A stretch of DNA of 64,000 bases, from positions 1 through 64,000 of the forward strand of contig QXCR01000102.1 of NCBI GenBank assembly GCA_004380135.1, written 5' to 3'. Positions 53,465 to 63,935 of this stretch are shown here, one piece after another. Made by a program: the position numbers and the translations under genes. Position 1 is the stretch's first letter, and each line of letters begins with the position of its first letter. The notes below the pieces were generated by a model. The model searched no databases, had not been told where the DNA came from, and saw only the letters and a list, made by a program, of their open reading frames with translations. Source of the DNA: Stemphylium vesicarium. Taxonomy: Eukaryota; Ascomycota; Dothideomycetes; Pleosporales; Pleosporaceae.

Positions 53465-54967
53465 ATGGACGAGCAGCCACAGAATAATGACCAAGGCCCA
53501 CAGATGCTGACGCCAAGAAACGAGCAAGTCGACGGCCTCGATCTTGACGAAAGTGAACTAAATATGGGCGCGTGCCAAGAACCTGACTATGTTCCCGAGT
53601 ATCAATTGGGAGAAGGGCCCGTGGGAGAAAGGTATCTCAGGATGAAATTCAATCAGGATGAATCCTACGACCTAACGACCCTAGTAGGATTCCCACGCTG
53701 GGATCTTGAGAACGTGGTGCTGTCACCTATGGGAAGAGAGAAAGGCTTCGCGGCGAGTTCTAGCTCGGCTACCTTTTTCAGCGCACGGTCAACCCACAGC
53801 AATTCAGCATACACACCCGCGTCTTGGGCAGAGGCGATGAAGACGATTCGCGAAGACGAGCCACCTGCCCCTGACCTCTCCGAACCTCTTCTAGAGCTAC
53901 ACAAAGACTACTACACAAACCTTCATCAGCGAAGGATAATCCAAACGTTTGATAATGAGCTCAACTGGTCTGGAAAGGGCCAACACGTCACGTTCTCGGT
54001 CGGTGAAACTGTCCCCTTGCAGCACCTGTCACATGTTGGTTCCTCACTTACTGCCACTGTTGATAAGGTGCTCTGCCGTAGGGTGGCTCTTGCCCGCAAA
54101 ACAATGCGATGTAATCGGAAATGGACCGTATCGGACGCTTTGCAAGAAGTCTACCATCTGCAGAACCTTCGCCATTTCCACATTGTACAGCTGGTGGGAA
54201 CATATCTTCAAGGCCGAAATTTCTCCATCTTGATGTACCCCGTCGCAGATTCTCATCTAGGAACCTTCCTTGAAGAGACATCAGACCTTCAGTCCCAAGA
54301 TATACTTCTGGGTGCTGATCGATGTTGGTTCCTGGGTACAAGCTTAAGCTGCCTGGCTTCTGCTATCGCTTTTATCCATGAGCGCACAACAAAGCACATG
54401 GACATAAAGCCCCAGAACATACTTGTGAGACACCTGGCCCCTGAAGAAGAGCGGAGCCTCAAATGGACAGAACAGAACTGGCGCATATATCTCGCTGATT
54501 TCGGGTTGTCGCGGTCTTTTAAAGCACAGGACCAAAGTCAAACCGATGGTCCAACATCGTGTACACCCCGGTACTGTGCCCCAGAGGTGTATGCGTACGA
54601 GCAGCGAGGACGATCTGCAGATGTTTTCTCTCTGGGCTGTGTTTTCCTTGAGATCCTGACTGTGATGAGCTACGGAGATCCCGCAGATTTTGCTGATGCA
54701 CGAAGAGGCGATGGTGATGACGAGTCCTTTCATGCGAACCTGGAAAGGGTCAACGAATGGGCTAAGGCGAACATCTCTGTTGAGGACATATTGTTAAATC
54801 ATGATGCATTTCCTATAGTCCTTAGAATGATCGACCGGTTGCCTGGAAAAAGGCCTACAGCAGCAGAAGTTCGAAGCCAGCTTGCGAAGAATAGATACCT
54901 ACCAAAATCAGATTGCTGCCAGCGTTCTCCAGAGCCTTATGTGGCTTACGAGTCCCCTGAAAGATAG
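53465..54967 (+). CDS. Divergent protein kinase, fungus-specific type, 500 aa
   Basis: Probable Ser/Thr kinase. The N-terminal 150 residues are unassigned and disordered. Kinase signs: a degenerate glycine loop (HVGSSLTATVDKV), VALARK with the ATP Lys (about 206), Glu of helix C in LQEVYHL, HMDIKPQNIL in the catalytic loop (about 311; HMD instead of HRD), ADFGLS (about 345), and CAPEV (about 372). Asp, Lys and Asn of the catalytic loop are all present, so activity is plausible although the loop lacks the second Gly and HRD-Arg. C-terminal lobe: SADVFSLGCVFLEIL and RPTAAEVRSQL. Such kinases are multiplied in Pezizomycotina; the target is unknown. Intronless. Confidence 0.85.
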   Translation: MDEQPQNNDQGPQMLTPRNEQVDGLDLDESELNMGACQEPDYVPEYQLGEGPVGERYLRMKFNQDESYDLTTLVGFPRWDLENVVLSPMGREKGFAASSSSATFFSARSTHSNSAYTPASWAEAMKTIREDEPPAPDLSEPLLELHKDYYTNLHQRRIIQTFDNELNWSGKGQHVTFSVGETVPLQHLSHVGSSLTATVDKVLCRRVALARKTMRCNRKWTVSDALQEVYHLQNLRHFHIVQLVGTYLQGRNFSILMYPVADSHLGTFLEETSDLQSQDILLGADRCWFLGTSLSCLASAIAFIHERTTKHMDIKPQNILVRHLAPEEERSLKWTEQNWRIYLADFGLSRSFKAQDQSQTDGPTSCTPRYCAPEVYAYEQRGRSADVFSLGCVFLEILTVMSYGDPADFADARRGDGDDESFHANLERVNEWAKANISVEDILLNHDAFPIVLRMIDRLPGKRPTAAEVRSQLAKNRYLPKSDCCQRSPEPYVAYESPER

Positions 54968-55291
54968 GGTGCTTGAGTTTCTCAGTGCACAATAGGTGTC
55001 TATGACCCATACCGATAGCCAAATCATGGGATGCACAAGAAAGAAACCGTTGTTTGTAGAGCTTCTCATTTGATATAAAGTCAGGTATCTAGATATCACG
55101 TTGGTGCATCTCGATTTCATTCTTCTTGTATTTAATCTTCCATCCCCATGTTGGACTCCAAAGCCTCATTTGAACTAGCGGTAGAATTCACGAAGATAAA
55201 TTCGCATGAATCTTCAACACTTGTAATATCTCATTACGCGCATTATATAGACTAGCAGATGGCACAAGGCCCAATTACAGCACCCCAAGCC
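54968..55291. other. Convergent 3' region
   Basis: AT-rich; nothing recognised beyond the ends of the two genes. Confidence 0.5.
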
Positions 55292-56779
55292 CTACAGTCC
55301 CTTGGCCAACTTCGCAGCCATCTTCAGCATCGTACCCGGCCTAACATCACCGACCCACATACTCTCAGCATCGCCATCAATCCCCTGCCTCGCCTTCTCA
55401 AACGTCTCCTCGATCCTACCTCTCAAGCCCCCTTCCTCATCAATCCCACTATCCTTGCCCCAATGCTCCAACGCCCTCTCGAAATCGCCACAAGCGAAGA
55501 TGTTCTCCCCAATAGCCAAATGCACCGTCCCAAGCGCATACCACGTCTGCGCCTTCTCGCGCTCAGTGAAGAACGTAGGTTTGTTCGGGGGAATAAGCTC
55601 AACAGGCAGGGACAGGAACCAGGGGTTCGACGTGGGCGAGGGCGAATCCATGACCAGACTCAATGCCTTGGACACCGACGACTCCGCGAGCAACAAATCG
55701 CGCGCCGCCATCCTGACCTCCACCGACGGATTCTGCGTCCGAACCCAATGCTTAGTCGACGTAATCCCGCGCAGGGGAATCGACAGCGAAATCCCCAACC
55801 CCAGCTCCGTCCTCCACCGCACCCTCTGCACCTTCTTATTAAACGCATCATCCTGCGAATGCAACGTCTCAGCATGCGTCAAATACCCATACGTGAGCGC
55901 AATAACCGTAGCTTGCGCATACTCATTCGCAAGCCCATACTCCTCCTTATCCCTCTTCTCATCCGCCAGATCCGCAAGTTCAGTCACACGCGCCAGCCAC
56001 GCATCAGCCGAGAACTCCTTCTCCGTCATCATGCTCTGCAGGCCCTCTGCGTAGCGGGGGAGCAGGTTCTTGCTGTCGACCGTCACGCCGCCGAAGTTTG
56101 AGAGCAGGCGGAAGAGCTCGAGAAGGTCGCCTTGCAGCTTGGATACGGAGAGGGCGTACGTGTTTACTACGGTGAGGAAGAGCGTGTGCGATGGAGCCCA
56201 GGTTGTTTTCGCGGCGCGGCTGGCTTGGTCGAGGAAGTTTATCAGCCGGGGCAGGTATTGGGCTGGGAACATGATGGATGCTCGCTTCTGTGCCGAGTTT
56301 TTTTCTACGAGGACGACTTCGAGGGCATGTTGGACACTCTTTTCTACGGCTTCGGCGGATGCGGTTGAGAAGAGGAGACCGGAATCTTCCAGCAATGTCT
56401 TTGCGTGTCGTGCATCGGCTGTGTACACATCGAGTCGCACCCACAGGTTCTTCTCGTAAAAGTACCGCAAAGCCTCTTTGCTGATGGTCTTGTTGACGTA
56501 GAACAGGGCTGTGGTTACGGGGAACGGCTGGCGCGACGCGGAGAACGTGAGTACCCCGTCGCTGATCTTGTGCGTGTAGGATACGTTGGGCTTGCCGACG
56601 TTGACGAGTTCCGTGTCTAGGCAGTGCTTGTAGATGTTGTTGCGCACCGAGGGTGGCAGGTCTGTTAGTCCTAGGGGTCGCTTTCGCGGCGTAGAGACGG
56701 ATACGGCGGCCATTTTCGCGGAGAGCGCACTTGCGCTTGCGTCCATTGAGTCGCGCTTTGCGACGTCAGGGGTTGCCAT
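55292..56779 (-). CDS. Hypothetical protein with F-box-like N-terminus and helical C-terminus, 495 aa
   Basis: No firm family. Intronless with normal codon use. Around residues 38-52, LTDLPPSVRNNIYKHCLD resembles the short F-box-like start common in fungal proteins, and LFYVNKTISKEALRYFYEKN resembles the segment that often follows it. The remainder is helical. The AQTWYALGTVHLAIGENIFACGDFERALEHW part near the C-terminus looks like a tetratricopeptide unit. No TM segment, signal or catalytic motif. An adaptor role in ubiquitin ligation would fit an F-box/TPR layout, but this is only a guess from pattern. Confidence 0.7.
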   Translation of the reverse strand: MATPDVAKRDSMDASASALSAKMAAVSVSTPRKRPLGLTDLPPSVRNNIYKHCLDTELVNVGKPNVSYTHKISDGVLTFSASRQPFPVTTALFYVNKTISKEALRYFYEKNLWVRLDVYTADARHAKTLLEDSGLLFSTASAEAVEKSVQHALEVVLVEKNSAQKRASIMFPAQYLPRLINFLDQASRAAKTTWAPSHTLFLTVVNTYALSVSKLQGDLLELFRLLSNFGGVTVDSKNLLPRYAEGLQSMMTEKEFSADAWLARVTELADLADEKRDKEEYGLANEYAQATVIALTYGYLTHAETLHSQDDAFNKKVQRVRWRTELGLGISLSIPLRGITSTKHWVRTQNPSVEVRMAARDLLLAESSVSKALSLVMDSPSPTSNPWFLSLPVELIPPNKPTFFTEREKAQTWYALGTVHLAIGENIFACGDFERALEHWGKDSGIDEEGGLRGRIEETFEKARQGIDGDAESMWVGDVRPGTMLKMAAKLAKGL

Positions 56780-57530
56780 GTTGGGTTGATTTGGTGTAGG
56801 GCGGGCTGGAATTCAGCGGTTAGCTGGAAGATCGACGAAATGGAATCCAGGGAATGGATATATTCAGTCCAAAATCTCCAGGGCTGTGTTCAAAGCTTAC
56901 CAGACACACGCTTTCTGTAAATTCCACTGGATTCAATACTTCAATGGTCGCCTTGATAGTTCCGATGCTTTCCGTTCCGCGCAAGTTCAAGCAGTGCAAT
57001 TCTTACAACAACGACGTCGTTTCAAACTTTCAACCCAATTCTCAGCGATTGCAAGTCCAAAAGACAAAAAGCTACGTATTCCTTCAATCCCCAGAGTTTC
57101 CCATGCGGGGTTTTATAGCTACAGGCCCAAGCAACAGAGTGGCTACCCAGCTTCCAAGTGCGGGGAAAGGCACACACACACACACACAAGGGTGTACTTG
57201 TGGGGAAATATGGCGTGCGGATCCGAAGAGGTTCCGCGCTTAGGCCATAGACTTTCAATCTGAGCCTGTTGCTAGTATGCGAAACTCACATAATACGGGT
57301 CTGCTAATGTACACCCGGGCTGCGTTGCTGCGTTGCATGGTTGCTGGGCACGTGAAGGAGTGCGGGGAAGCTGTCTAGCTTTCGCTTCTAGCTTCTAGCC
57401 TCTAGTCCCTCCAATCGGTTGTGTCGTCACCTCCGCGGGGGGCTGGGGCGGTTGAGCCTCATGGTAACTCATGGTAACTATTGGAACATTTGGTATTACA
57501 TAGACTACTTCCTCCTACTATCCTATATTT
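56780..57530. other. Intergenic region with (CA)n
   Basis: Upstream of the 495-aa gene and downstream of the phosphomannose isomerase gene. Contains the (CA)9 run at 57171-57188. No gene recognised. Confidence 0.5.
57171..57188. repeat. (CA)9 microsatellite
   Basis: Pure dinucleotide run in intergenic DNA. Confidence 0.85.
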
Positions 57531-58848
57531 CTACTCTGCGAAAGCGGTAAAGGCCTTGAGCTGCTTGGTTACGCTGAACTCAAGGTCTACACCAGGGGCG
57601 ACGAAGAAGATGTAGCCAGCGCTCAGCTTGTACTCTTTTCCATTGCCCTTCATGGTTCCTTCGCCCTCCGTTACGACCATGACGCTGGGTCCACCGAGCG
57701 ACCCGATAGTCTCGGAATCGCCGGCACCCATGGTAGTTGCCAGCATGCTGAATTCGCTCAGAGGAGGCGCATAGAGTTGCGTCTTGCCGTTCTTGCTTCG
57801 GTCAAATGTCTGTGCTGGGAGGATGGCTTCCTTGGCCTCGTGGGGGGTGAATGTAAGCACCGAGCAGAACATGTCGACGTTGTCGCGGTCGGCGCGGGGG
57901 CAGAAACCAGTGTTTAGTACGTTGTTTGATCGCGCCATGCACTCAATGATGTCTCCGGATAGGTAGGCGTGGATACCGTCGGCGGGGATGTAGATGCTGT
58001 CGCCGGCCTTGAGCTTCAAGTAGTTCATGGTGACAAGTGCAACCAGGGTTCCGTTGTCGGCCTTGTCGTACTGCTCTGCTAGACGAGGAATCATGTCGGG
58101 GATGTAGCTGGACTCGCCAAATTGCTCTTTCGGGAGCTTCATCAAGGCATCGTTGGTCTTGCGTACGGTGTCCTCAGACGCCATGAGCATTGCCTTGACG
58201 ACGTACTTGAGCTGCTGGTCATCAAATTCGGGCTTCTTGATCTCGGGCATGAAGCCTTGGAGTGGCGCAAGTTGCATCAGGCGCTCGATGTCTCGGAGAG
58301 GCTTGAAACCACAGAAGGCTTCAAAGTCGCCAAGAGCCAACGCGATCTCTGGCTTGTGGTTTGGGTCAGTAAATTGGTCGGGGCTCCTGGCATGCAGTTT
58401 TGAGGCGAGTTCCTTGTTCTAGGATGGTGTTAGTGGATATAGTTTGTTCATGTTGTGGAGGACATACTGGGTGCAGCTGCAGAGGCAAGGCCTTTGCTAT
58501 TGACAGGACCTTGGGTAGATATGGCAGCTTGGTGTGGTTGAACTTCTTGGATACGGTCTTGCCGATGAGTTCATCTGGGTGCTTGTCGATTACGTCTTGA
58601 AGGTCCTCGCCGGTCTCCAAGACATATGATGGTAGTTCTGGGTATGTGCCCATCCACCTGACTATGTTAGACTGGGTGGGGAGACTGCTTTGAGAAACTC
58701 ACATCTCTGCATAGCTAGTGTTCTCATCAATCTTGAAGTTTGTGCCTGGTGTCTTTTCACACAGAGACGCGGCGAGCGAGTTTGAGCCCTGCTTTCCCCA
58801 TGGGTACTGGTTGCAGTCGCACCTCAGCTGGATAACCTTTTCGACCAT
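57531..58848 (-). CDS. PMI40: Mannose-6-phosphate isomerase (class I), 407 aa
   Basis: Interconverts fructose-6-phosphate and mannose-6-phosphate, feeding GDP-mannose for glycosylation and wall synthesis. Exons 58848-58703, 58657-58468, 58418-57531. The joins give SYAEM-WMGTYPELPS and LQLHP-NKELASK. The zinc ligands are visible in QLHP (Gln and His), HKPE (Glu) and DGIHAYLSGD (His). The CDCNQYPWGKQGSNSLAA start and GFKPLRDIERLM middle are standard for the fungal enzyme. Length is slightly short but all domains are present. Cytosolic. Confidence 0.95.
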
Positions 58849-59811
58849 TTTTGCGGTTGGGAATGTATTAGATTAAGTGAGGAGTACGAGCTAAGTTGAG
58901 AAGTTTTGAGTTGATTGATGTTGTTGGTAAAGTCGTGGTCAACTCGCCTTTTCATACGATTTTGTTCCCAAACCGTGACAGGTATGCGACGTCATAGCGG
59001 GTAACGCAAAAGTAGCTGCAAAGCTATGGGCTGTATTAGCAAGCAATCGTCACATCGCAGATTGATAGCAACATGGCTTGGCCATGGTACCGAGCTTCCG
59101 TTCAAATTGTGGACCTCGCCGCTGGTTGGGTTCTCCATCACTCGAAACGTTGAAGTGTAGTAGACTCGGCGAAATCTCGTGATGTCTAGGGACAGCCTCA
59201 GCGGTTTATGGGTAATTTGCTGACTGGTCCTTTGAATAGCGGCCACCTATGCTGGGCTCGTATTCTTTCTATATTTGGTTCATCATTACAGCGGTAGACC
59301 GTCTCTTAGTGTGCTATCTCGAGGGTAGTGAAGATGTGCTCAAAGTGGTCAGGGGGGCGAAAGATGGCGTAGGAGATTTGTATGCCGTGCAAGCGTGGCG
59401 TTCGCAATGGTCTTCGTAGCGATAAGAGCATGCCAGCATGCCATATATATTGCGGCCATGGCTTCGCAAAGACACGTCGGTACTCAAAAACGTGATGGCC
59501 ACGCCTTTGTCTCGAACGCGGCCAGGGACAGGTCGCGGCCGCCGCTAAAGCAAGGTCCCTCCTGCCAAGGCCCATAGCAGCGCATCCCCCATGTCGTCGC
59601 GTGTACTTTGGGAAATTCGACCCTTTCCGCGCCCGCCTACCGTGCCCTTCTCTCACAAGCATTGAGGCCACCGTCGACTCGTAGCCCTCTCAGCAATGTT
59701 CTCGTAGCGATTACGCCACACATCGACCCCTAGACCGCCAACTGATATCCCTCGTTTTCCCTACACCCACCGCAGTTGCGACATCGCTCTAGCCACGGCT
59801 TATCATACACA
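58849..59811. other. Divergent region between phosphomannose isomerase and the GT34 gene
   Basis: Both flanking genes serve mannose metabolism or glycosylation and start outward. No ORF with family likeness and no motif assigned. Confidence 0.5.
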
Positions 59812-60934
59812 ATGCATTTCGCTATGCCACCAAGAAAGACATCGCGGCCGCCGCCATATGCCGCGCGGAACCAGAGCGGAGGAATTGCGATACCGCCGGC
59901 GCTTAAGAATCTACTAAGGAGTAAGGCAGGACGGTTAATAGCAGGCGGCGTACTGGGCTTCTTCGTGCTAGTCTGGATGCTGAGTGGAAGCGGTGGAACG
60001 AGCAAGAGGAATCCCAACGTGGGCGGCTGGACAGCGGCGAACATACCCAAGCCCAGGATAGGCAGCGGCCCGCCCGTTGTAGTTGTCACGGTTGTAGATC
60101 CCAGGATGGATCCCGTGTGGACAGAGAAGATCAAGAGTAACAGGGAGGAGTATGCCAAAAGACATGGTACGTATCGCCCGAGTTTACAAATCTGCACACA
60201 TGTTGACATGCGCCAGGCTACCTTACCTTCTTCCCAACCAACGACCAATACCCCGTGGGCAACTCCCCACTGACCTGGTCCCGCGTGCCCTCAATCCGCC
60301 ACGCCATGACACTCTTTCCCAGCTCCACATTCTTCTGGTACATTGACCACACCGCCCTGATCATGAACATGGGTCTCCCCATCCACACATCCCTCCTCAC
60401 ACCCTCCAAACTCGAATCCTACATGATCACCAACGCCCCCGTCGTCCCCCCAGACAGCGTCATCAAGACGTTCAGCAACTTGAAGGGTGACAGAATAGAT
60501 TTCGTCATCACGCAAGACAAGGATGGATTGGCGCCGAGTAGTTTCGTAGTCCGAAACGGGGAGTGGGCAAAGTTCTTCCTGGACAGTTGGTTTGACCCCA
60601 TTTACCGGAGCTACAACTTTCAAAAGGCAGAATACCATGCGCTGGAGCATATCGTACAGTAAGTTCTCAACTATTCAACGACTGTATGGGTTTTTATGGG
60701 GTGGATGATTAACTGACCAACTTTAACAGATGGCACGGCACTATCCTTGCTAAACTCGCAATGGTCCCACAGAACTTACTCAACTCGTATGCGACGGGTC
60801 CTGCGAATGAAAAGGACGGAAAGTACAAGGAGGGCGATCTTGTCGCTGGCTTCCCCGGCTGCGACAGGGACGGTCGGAACTGCGCCAAGGAGCAGGAAGC
60901 ACACTGGGCTTTGTTGCAGCAGGCGAAGAACTAG
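59812..60934 (+). CDS. GT34 family glycosyltransferase, Mnn10/Mnn11-like, Golgi type II membrane protein, 333 aa
   Basis: Adds alpha-mannose (or alpha-galactose in relatives) to N-glycan outer chains. Exons 59812-60166, 60217-60658, 60730-60934. Short cytosolic N-terminus, then one TM anchor (about 42-58, AGGVLGFFVLVWML). The luminal domain has VVVVTVVDPRMDP, WSRVPSIRHAM and FFWYIDHTALIMN. The last of these is the DxD-type metal site of the family but reads D-H-T, which fits the Mnn11-like branch better than Gma12. The QKAEYHALEHIVQWH segment and GDLVAGFPGC near the end are GT34 hallmarks. An alternative start at 59824 would drop four residues. Confidence 0.88.
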
Positions 60935-61196
60935 AGAGATGACCGGAGGCACTGACACACGGGAACTATACTGAGGATGAGGATGAGAGAGGGAGGATAG
61001 AAAGAGACTGGCGTTCAACGGCGTTGGTTAGGCCAGTGTGAAAGCACGGGCAAAGGTCCTGGCGACAAACTGATTAAAACGCATTACGGAGTAATTTTCC
61101 CCCTTATTTCCTCATGGCTAAACAACGTCGAAATATGGAAAAGAGAACGCATTTGTTTTACACATCTAACAATACAATTGTCGTAACCCCCCTCGT

Positions 61197-61230
<34 letters not shown>

Positions 61231-61233
61231 AGC
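60935..61233. other. Convergent 3' region with (TAC)11
   Basis: Separates the GT34 stop from the GEP3 stop; the trinucleotide run at 61198-61230 ends four bases from the GEP3 stop codon. Confidence 0.6.
61198..61230. repeat. (TAC)11 microsatellite next to the GEP3 stop
   Basis: Eleven pure TAC triplets; on the GEP3 strand it is (GTA)11 at the beginning of the 3' UTR. Confidence 0.9.
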
Positions 61234-63498
61234 CTACTCAGCACCCTTTGGTTTCCTCTGCCTCTTCACACTAACCATACTCCTCCGCGGTCTCATCTTC
61301 CTATCCCTACTCGCAATCTGCTTCGGCCCACTAACAACACTGGCACACATGGGGCGTCTCTGCCCCACAAACTTGCCCAACGGAGAAAAGACCTCAATCT
61401 CAGGATAATCCTCCTCCCAAGCCTCCACTTCATCCCTTCTATCATCTTCATAAAACTCCTCCTCAAGAACCTCGCCGACATCCCTCCCTTCGCGCTCCGC
61501 GCGCGCAATAGCGTCGAACTTGCGCTGTTTGCGTTCTTGTTCCTGCTGGAGACGCGTGATGCGGTCGAATTTAGCCTGGTTCGGGTCTTTCTTTACAAGA
61601 CCAGAAGGTTTCCAACCCTGAGGTCGCCGTGTCTGGGCTGAGATTTCAATCCAGCCTACACCTTCCACCAAAATATCAGTGCCCCAGATACGGAAAGGCA
61701 GGTTCTCAGGCTTCATTTTGCCGGCGACGGGGGACGTCACTGGCCCCGCGAGTTTCTTGGTGACGTCCCATTTGAGCTGGAATTTTCCGGCCGAATTCAT
61801 CTTGGAGCCGACGTTGGGCGCGAGGATCGGGGCGACTTGGAGTTGACGGTCAGAGGTTTGGCGCTGGTAGTCTTCTGCTTTTTCGGTGCGGGTTACGTGC
61901 GGGTGCAGCGGTACGAAGGGGTATACGAGGAAGACTAGGTCGTGGGTTACGGGCGTGAGGCGGATTAGGCCGCCGCCGAGGATGAGGGATTGGCCGGGCT
62001 TCAGGGTGTAGCGGTCGGAGTTTATGCGTGTTTTCATCACTAGGTCGTCGTGCGCGGTGGGCTGGACAAAGGTTTCGAGTCCTGGGGTTGTGCGTGCGAG
62101 GCCGGGGAGGTCGATGAGTTCGCCTCTGTTGTGGCCGAAGGGTATGCGAATGGGGGATGCGGTTGTTCCGGGGAGGGAGGAGGCGATGGGTAGGATGGGG
62201 AAGGGGGTGTATGGCTGCGGTGGGGGAAGTAGAGCATCTGGGTCGTCAAAGTCCTCTTCCTCAGGCGGCTCTTGGAGCTCCGCGGGCGGCTGGTGAAGAT
62301 GTTCTTGTGGTTTGCTCTTCAGACGCTCGGTTTCGGCGTCTTCGCCTGCGAGCTGTTTTTGGACTTCTAACAGTTCTTCCAGAGATTTTGCGGCGCTGAG
62401 CATGGCTTCTCGCTCTGCTGCGCTCCGGATCTTGCGCACTTCTTGGTAGTCTGCGCCTCGGCCTTTGGGAAACACGGCTTCGAACAGGTTCGACTTGCCC
62501 ACGTTGACTTTGCCGACCATCCAGCCTGCGCCGCCGCGTTCCCAGATGTCTTCCTTGACTTGCTTTGTCCACCAGCCCCGCTTCGCACTGACGAGTCGCA
62601 CATTGCCCAGACGTGCATTTGCATTCTGTCGGCCCAGCGCATCGCGGAGGACGTCTCGGATGTATGGCATCAGCACATCGACCTGCTCTTTCTTTGGCGC
62701 CAGAAGATCGGCTCTTGTGATAATGAAGCTGACTTCGGCAATGCGGTCATTTGCAACCCATCCTTTGTGTTTCGCTCGTCTGTTTTGCGTTCGGAGTTTT
62801 GGTATACGTAAGGACGACTGGAGGTTCGGTACGATGGAGAGCGGGAAATCGGCGGCATCGACTACATGGTAGATGTGGTTGCGTCGGTGGGGCGACTCAG
62901 CAATGGTCTGCTGTATGGATTCGACTGTGGGGTGGTGTATGGGCGATCCCACCCGGTGGTGTAGGAGATTGTGGCATCGCTCGCAGACTGGTGTTGGTGG
63001 TGCTTCATTGTCTTCGGGTACTTGGTTCCCCTCGTTTGCGATTCCTAATTCTCCCAACAACTCAGGGTTGATGTTCTTGAGTGCCTTCTCATACACATCA
63101 TCCTCTACCGTCGCATCTTTCGGCCTATTCGGTACCCAGTCTAGATAGTCTCGTATCGCCTTTCTGTCTATGTTGTAATACCCCGCTTCTTTCTTGTCGT
63201 ATAGCTGTGTAGGCGCGCCACATCCTGGACACGATCGGGGAAGCGATGTTTGGACTGGTGATGTTTCCTCTGGTGCGCCATTTTGTGTGCGAGCGTCGGT
63301 TTGCTCGGCAGGGAGGGCGGTGGCGCTGGTCTGCTCTCGTCTTCGTCTTGATACCGAAAAGTTTCTCGAGGATTGGACTTGAGGCGGGTGGCGGCGAGTT
63401 GTAATTATCGGCGCTCTGAGCAAAGCAGGACAGAGGAACAGGGGTATTGAGGCTTCATGATTCAGCAGCGTCCTGGCTTGCCTAAGGGCCGGTCGCAT
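61234..63498 (-). CDS. GEP3: Mitochondrial circularly permuted GTPase, GEP3/MTG3 (YqeH type), 754 aa
   Basis: Family members act in mitochondrial small-subunit ribosome assembly and interact genetically with prohibitins. Intronless. The presequence is basic (MRPALRQARTLL). Zinc pairs: CPGC (90-93) and CERC (172-175). The GTPase motifs come in permuted order: G4 TRAD (261-264), G5 SAK (304-306), G1 GKVNVGKS (329-336), and G3 DLPG (about 460). The C-terminal half has the family-specific beta-domain, ending in a basic tail (RKMRPRRSMVSVKRQRKPKG). The start at 63498 is the first ATG in frame. It is divergent from a second probable mitochondrial gene at 63936. Confidence 0.9.
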   Translation of the reverse strand: MRPALRQARTLLNHEASIPLFLCPALLRAPIITTRRHPPQVQSSRNFSVSRRRREQTSATALPAEQTDARTQNGAPEETSPVQTSLPRSCPGCGAPTQLYDKKEAGYYNIDRKAIRDYLDWVPNRPKDATVEDDVYEKALKNINPELLGELGIANEGNQVPEDNEAPPTPVCERCHNLLHHRVGSPIHHPTVESIQQTIAESPHRRNHIYHVVDAADFPLSIVPNLQSSLRIPKLRTQNRRAKHKGWVANDRIAEVSFIITRADLLAPKKEQVDVLMPYIRDVLRDALGRQNANARLGNVRLVSAKRGWWTKQVKEDIWERGGAGWMVGKVNVGKSNLFEAVFPKGRGADYQEVRKIRSAAEREAMLSAAKSLEELLEVQKQLAGEDAETERLKSKPQEHLHQPPAELQEPPEEEDFDDPDALLPPPQPYTPFPILPIASSLPGTTASPIRIPFGHNRGELIDLPGLARTTPGLETFVQPTAHDDLVMKTRINSDRYTLKPGQSLILGGGLIRLTPVTHDLVFLVYPFVPLHPHVTRTEKAEDYQRQTSDRQLQVAPILAPNVGSKMNSAGKFQLKWDVTKKLAGPVTSPVAGKMKPENLPFRIWGTDILVEGVGWIEISAQTRRPQGWKPSGLVKKDPNQAKFDRITRLQQEQERKQRKFDAIARAEREGRDVGEVLEEEFYEDDRRDEVEAWEEDYPEIEVFSPLGKFVGQRRPMCASVVSGPKQIASRDRKMRPRRSMVSVKRQRKPKGAE

Positions 63499-63935
63499 AG
63501 TGAAGTGAAAAGCGTTGGTGCTTCTAGTCAACCCAGGCTGTATTAGGTCGGACGGATGCACAGGCGAGCAACCCGCGATAGTGGCACGAAATACTTTAGC
63601 CTGTAATTCTCCGACTGACAAGCTTCGGGACGTTTGGAAATCCTTCCAGACTGCTCGACGCGACGCGCATCAGTCTGCCAGAAAAATTACCACCGGCGTC
63701 GGAGATGACAGGGTTGTAATAAATAAGCGAATCGGAGGGGATCGTCTCTCGCCCCGAGTCATAGAGCTCTCCCGCAGCGAACGTGGAGTTTATTGCTTTT
63801 CTGGGGTATTTTGCTCTCAGACCACCCACTACAGCTACTCCCACTGCATCCGCTGGGCTCTACTCTTTCTTTCCTTACTTCCCGTGGTCCTTGTTGACTT
63901 GATTCCTGACATCACACACCACACACCACACCACC
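63499..63935. other. Divergent promoter region at the right edge
   Basis: Separates GEP3 from the gene starting at 63936. Ends with a CA-rich leader (ACACACCACACCACC) just before the ATG, common for strongly translated fungal genes. Confidence 0.5.

Noticed and set aside
55259..56101. 280-codon plus-strand frame opposite the 495-aa gene
   Set aside because: Arg/Leu/Pro-rich antisense shadow of a well-formed protein frame.
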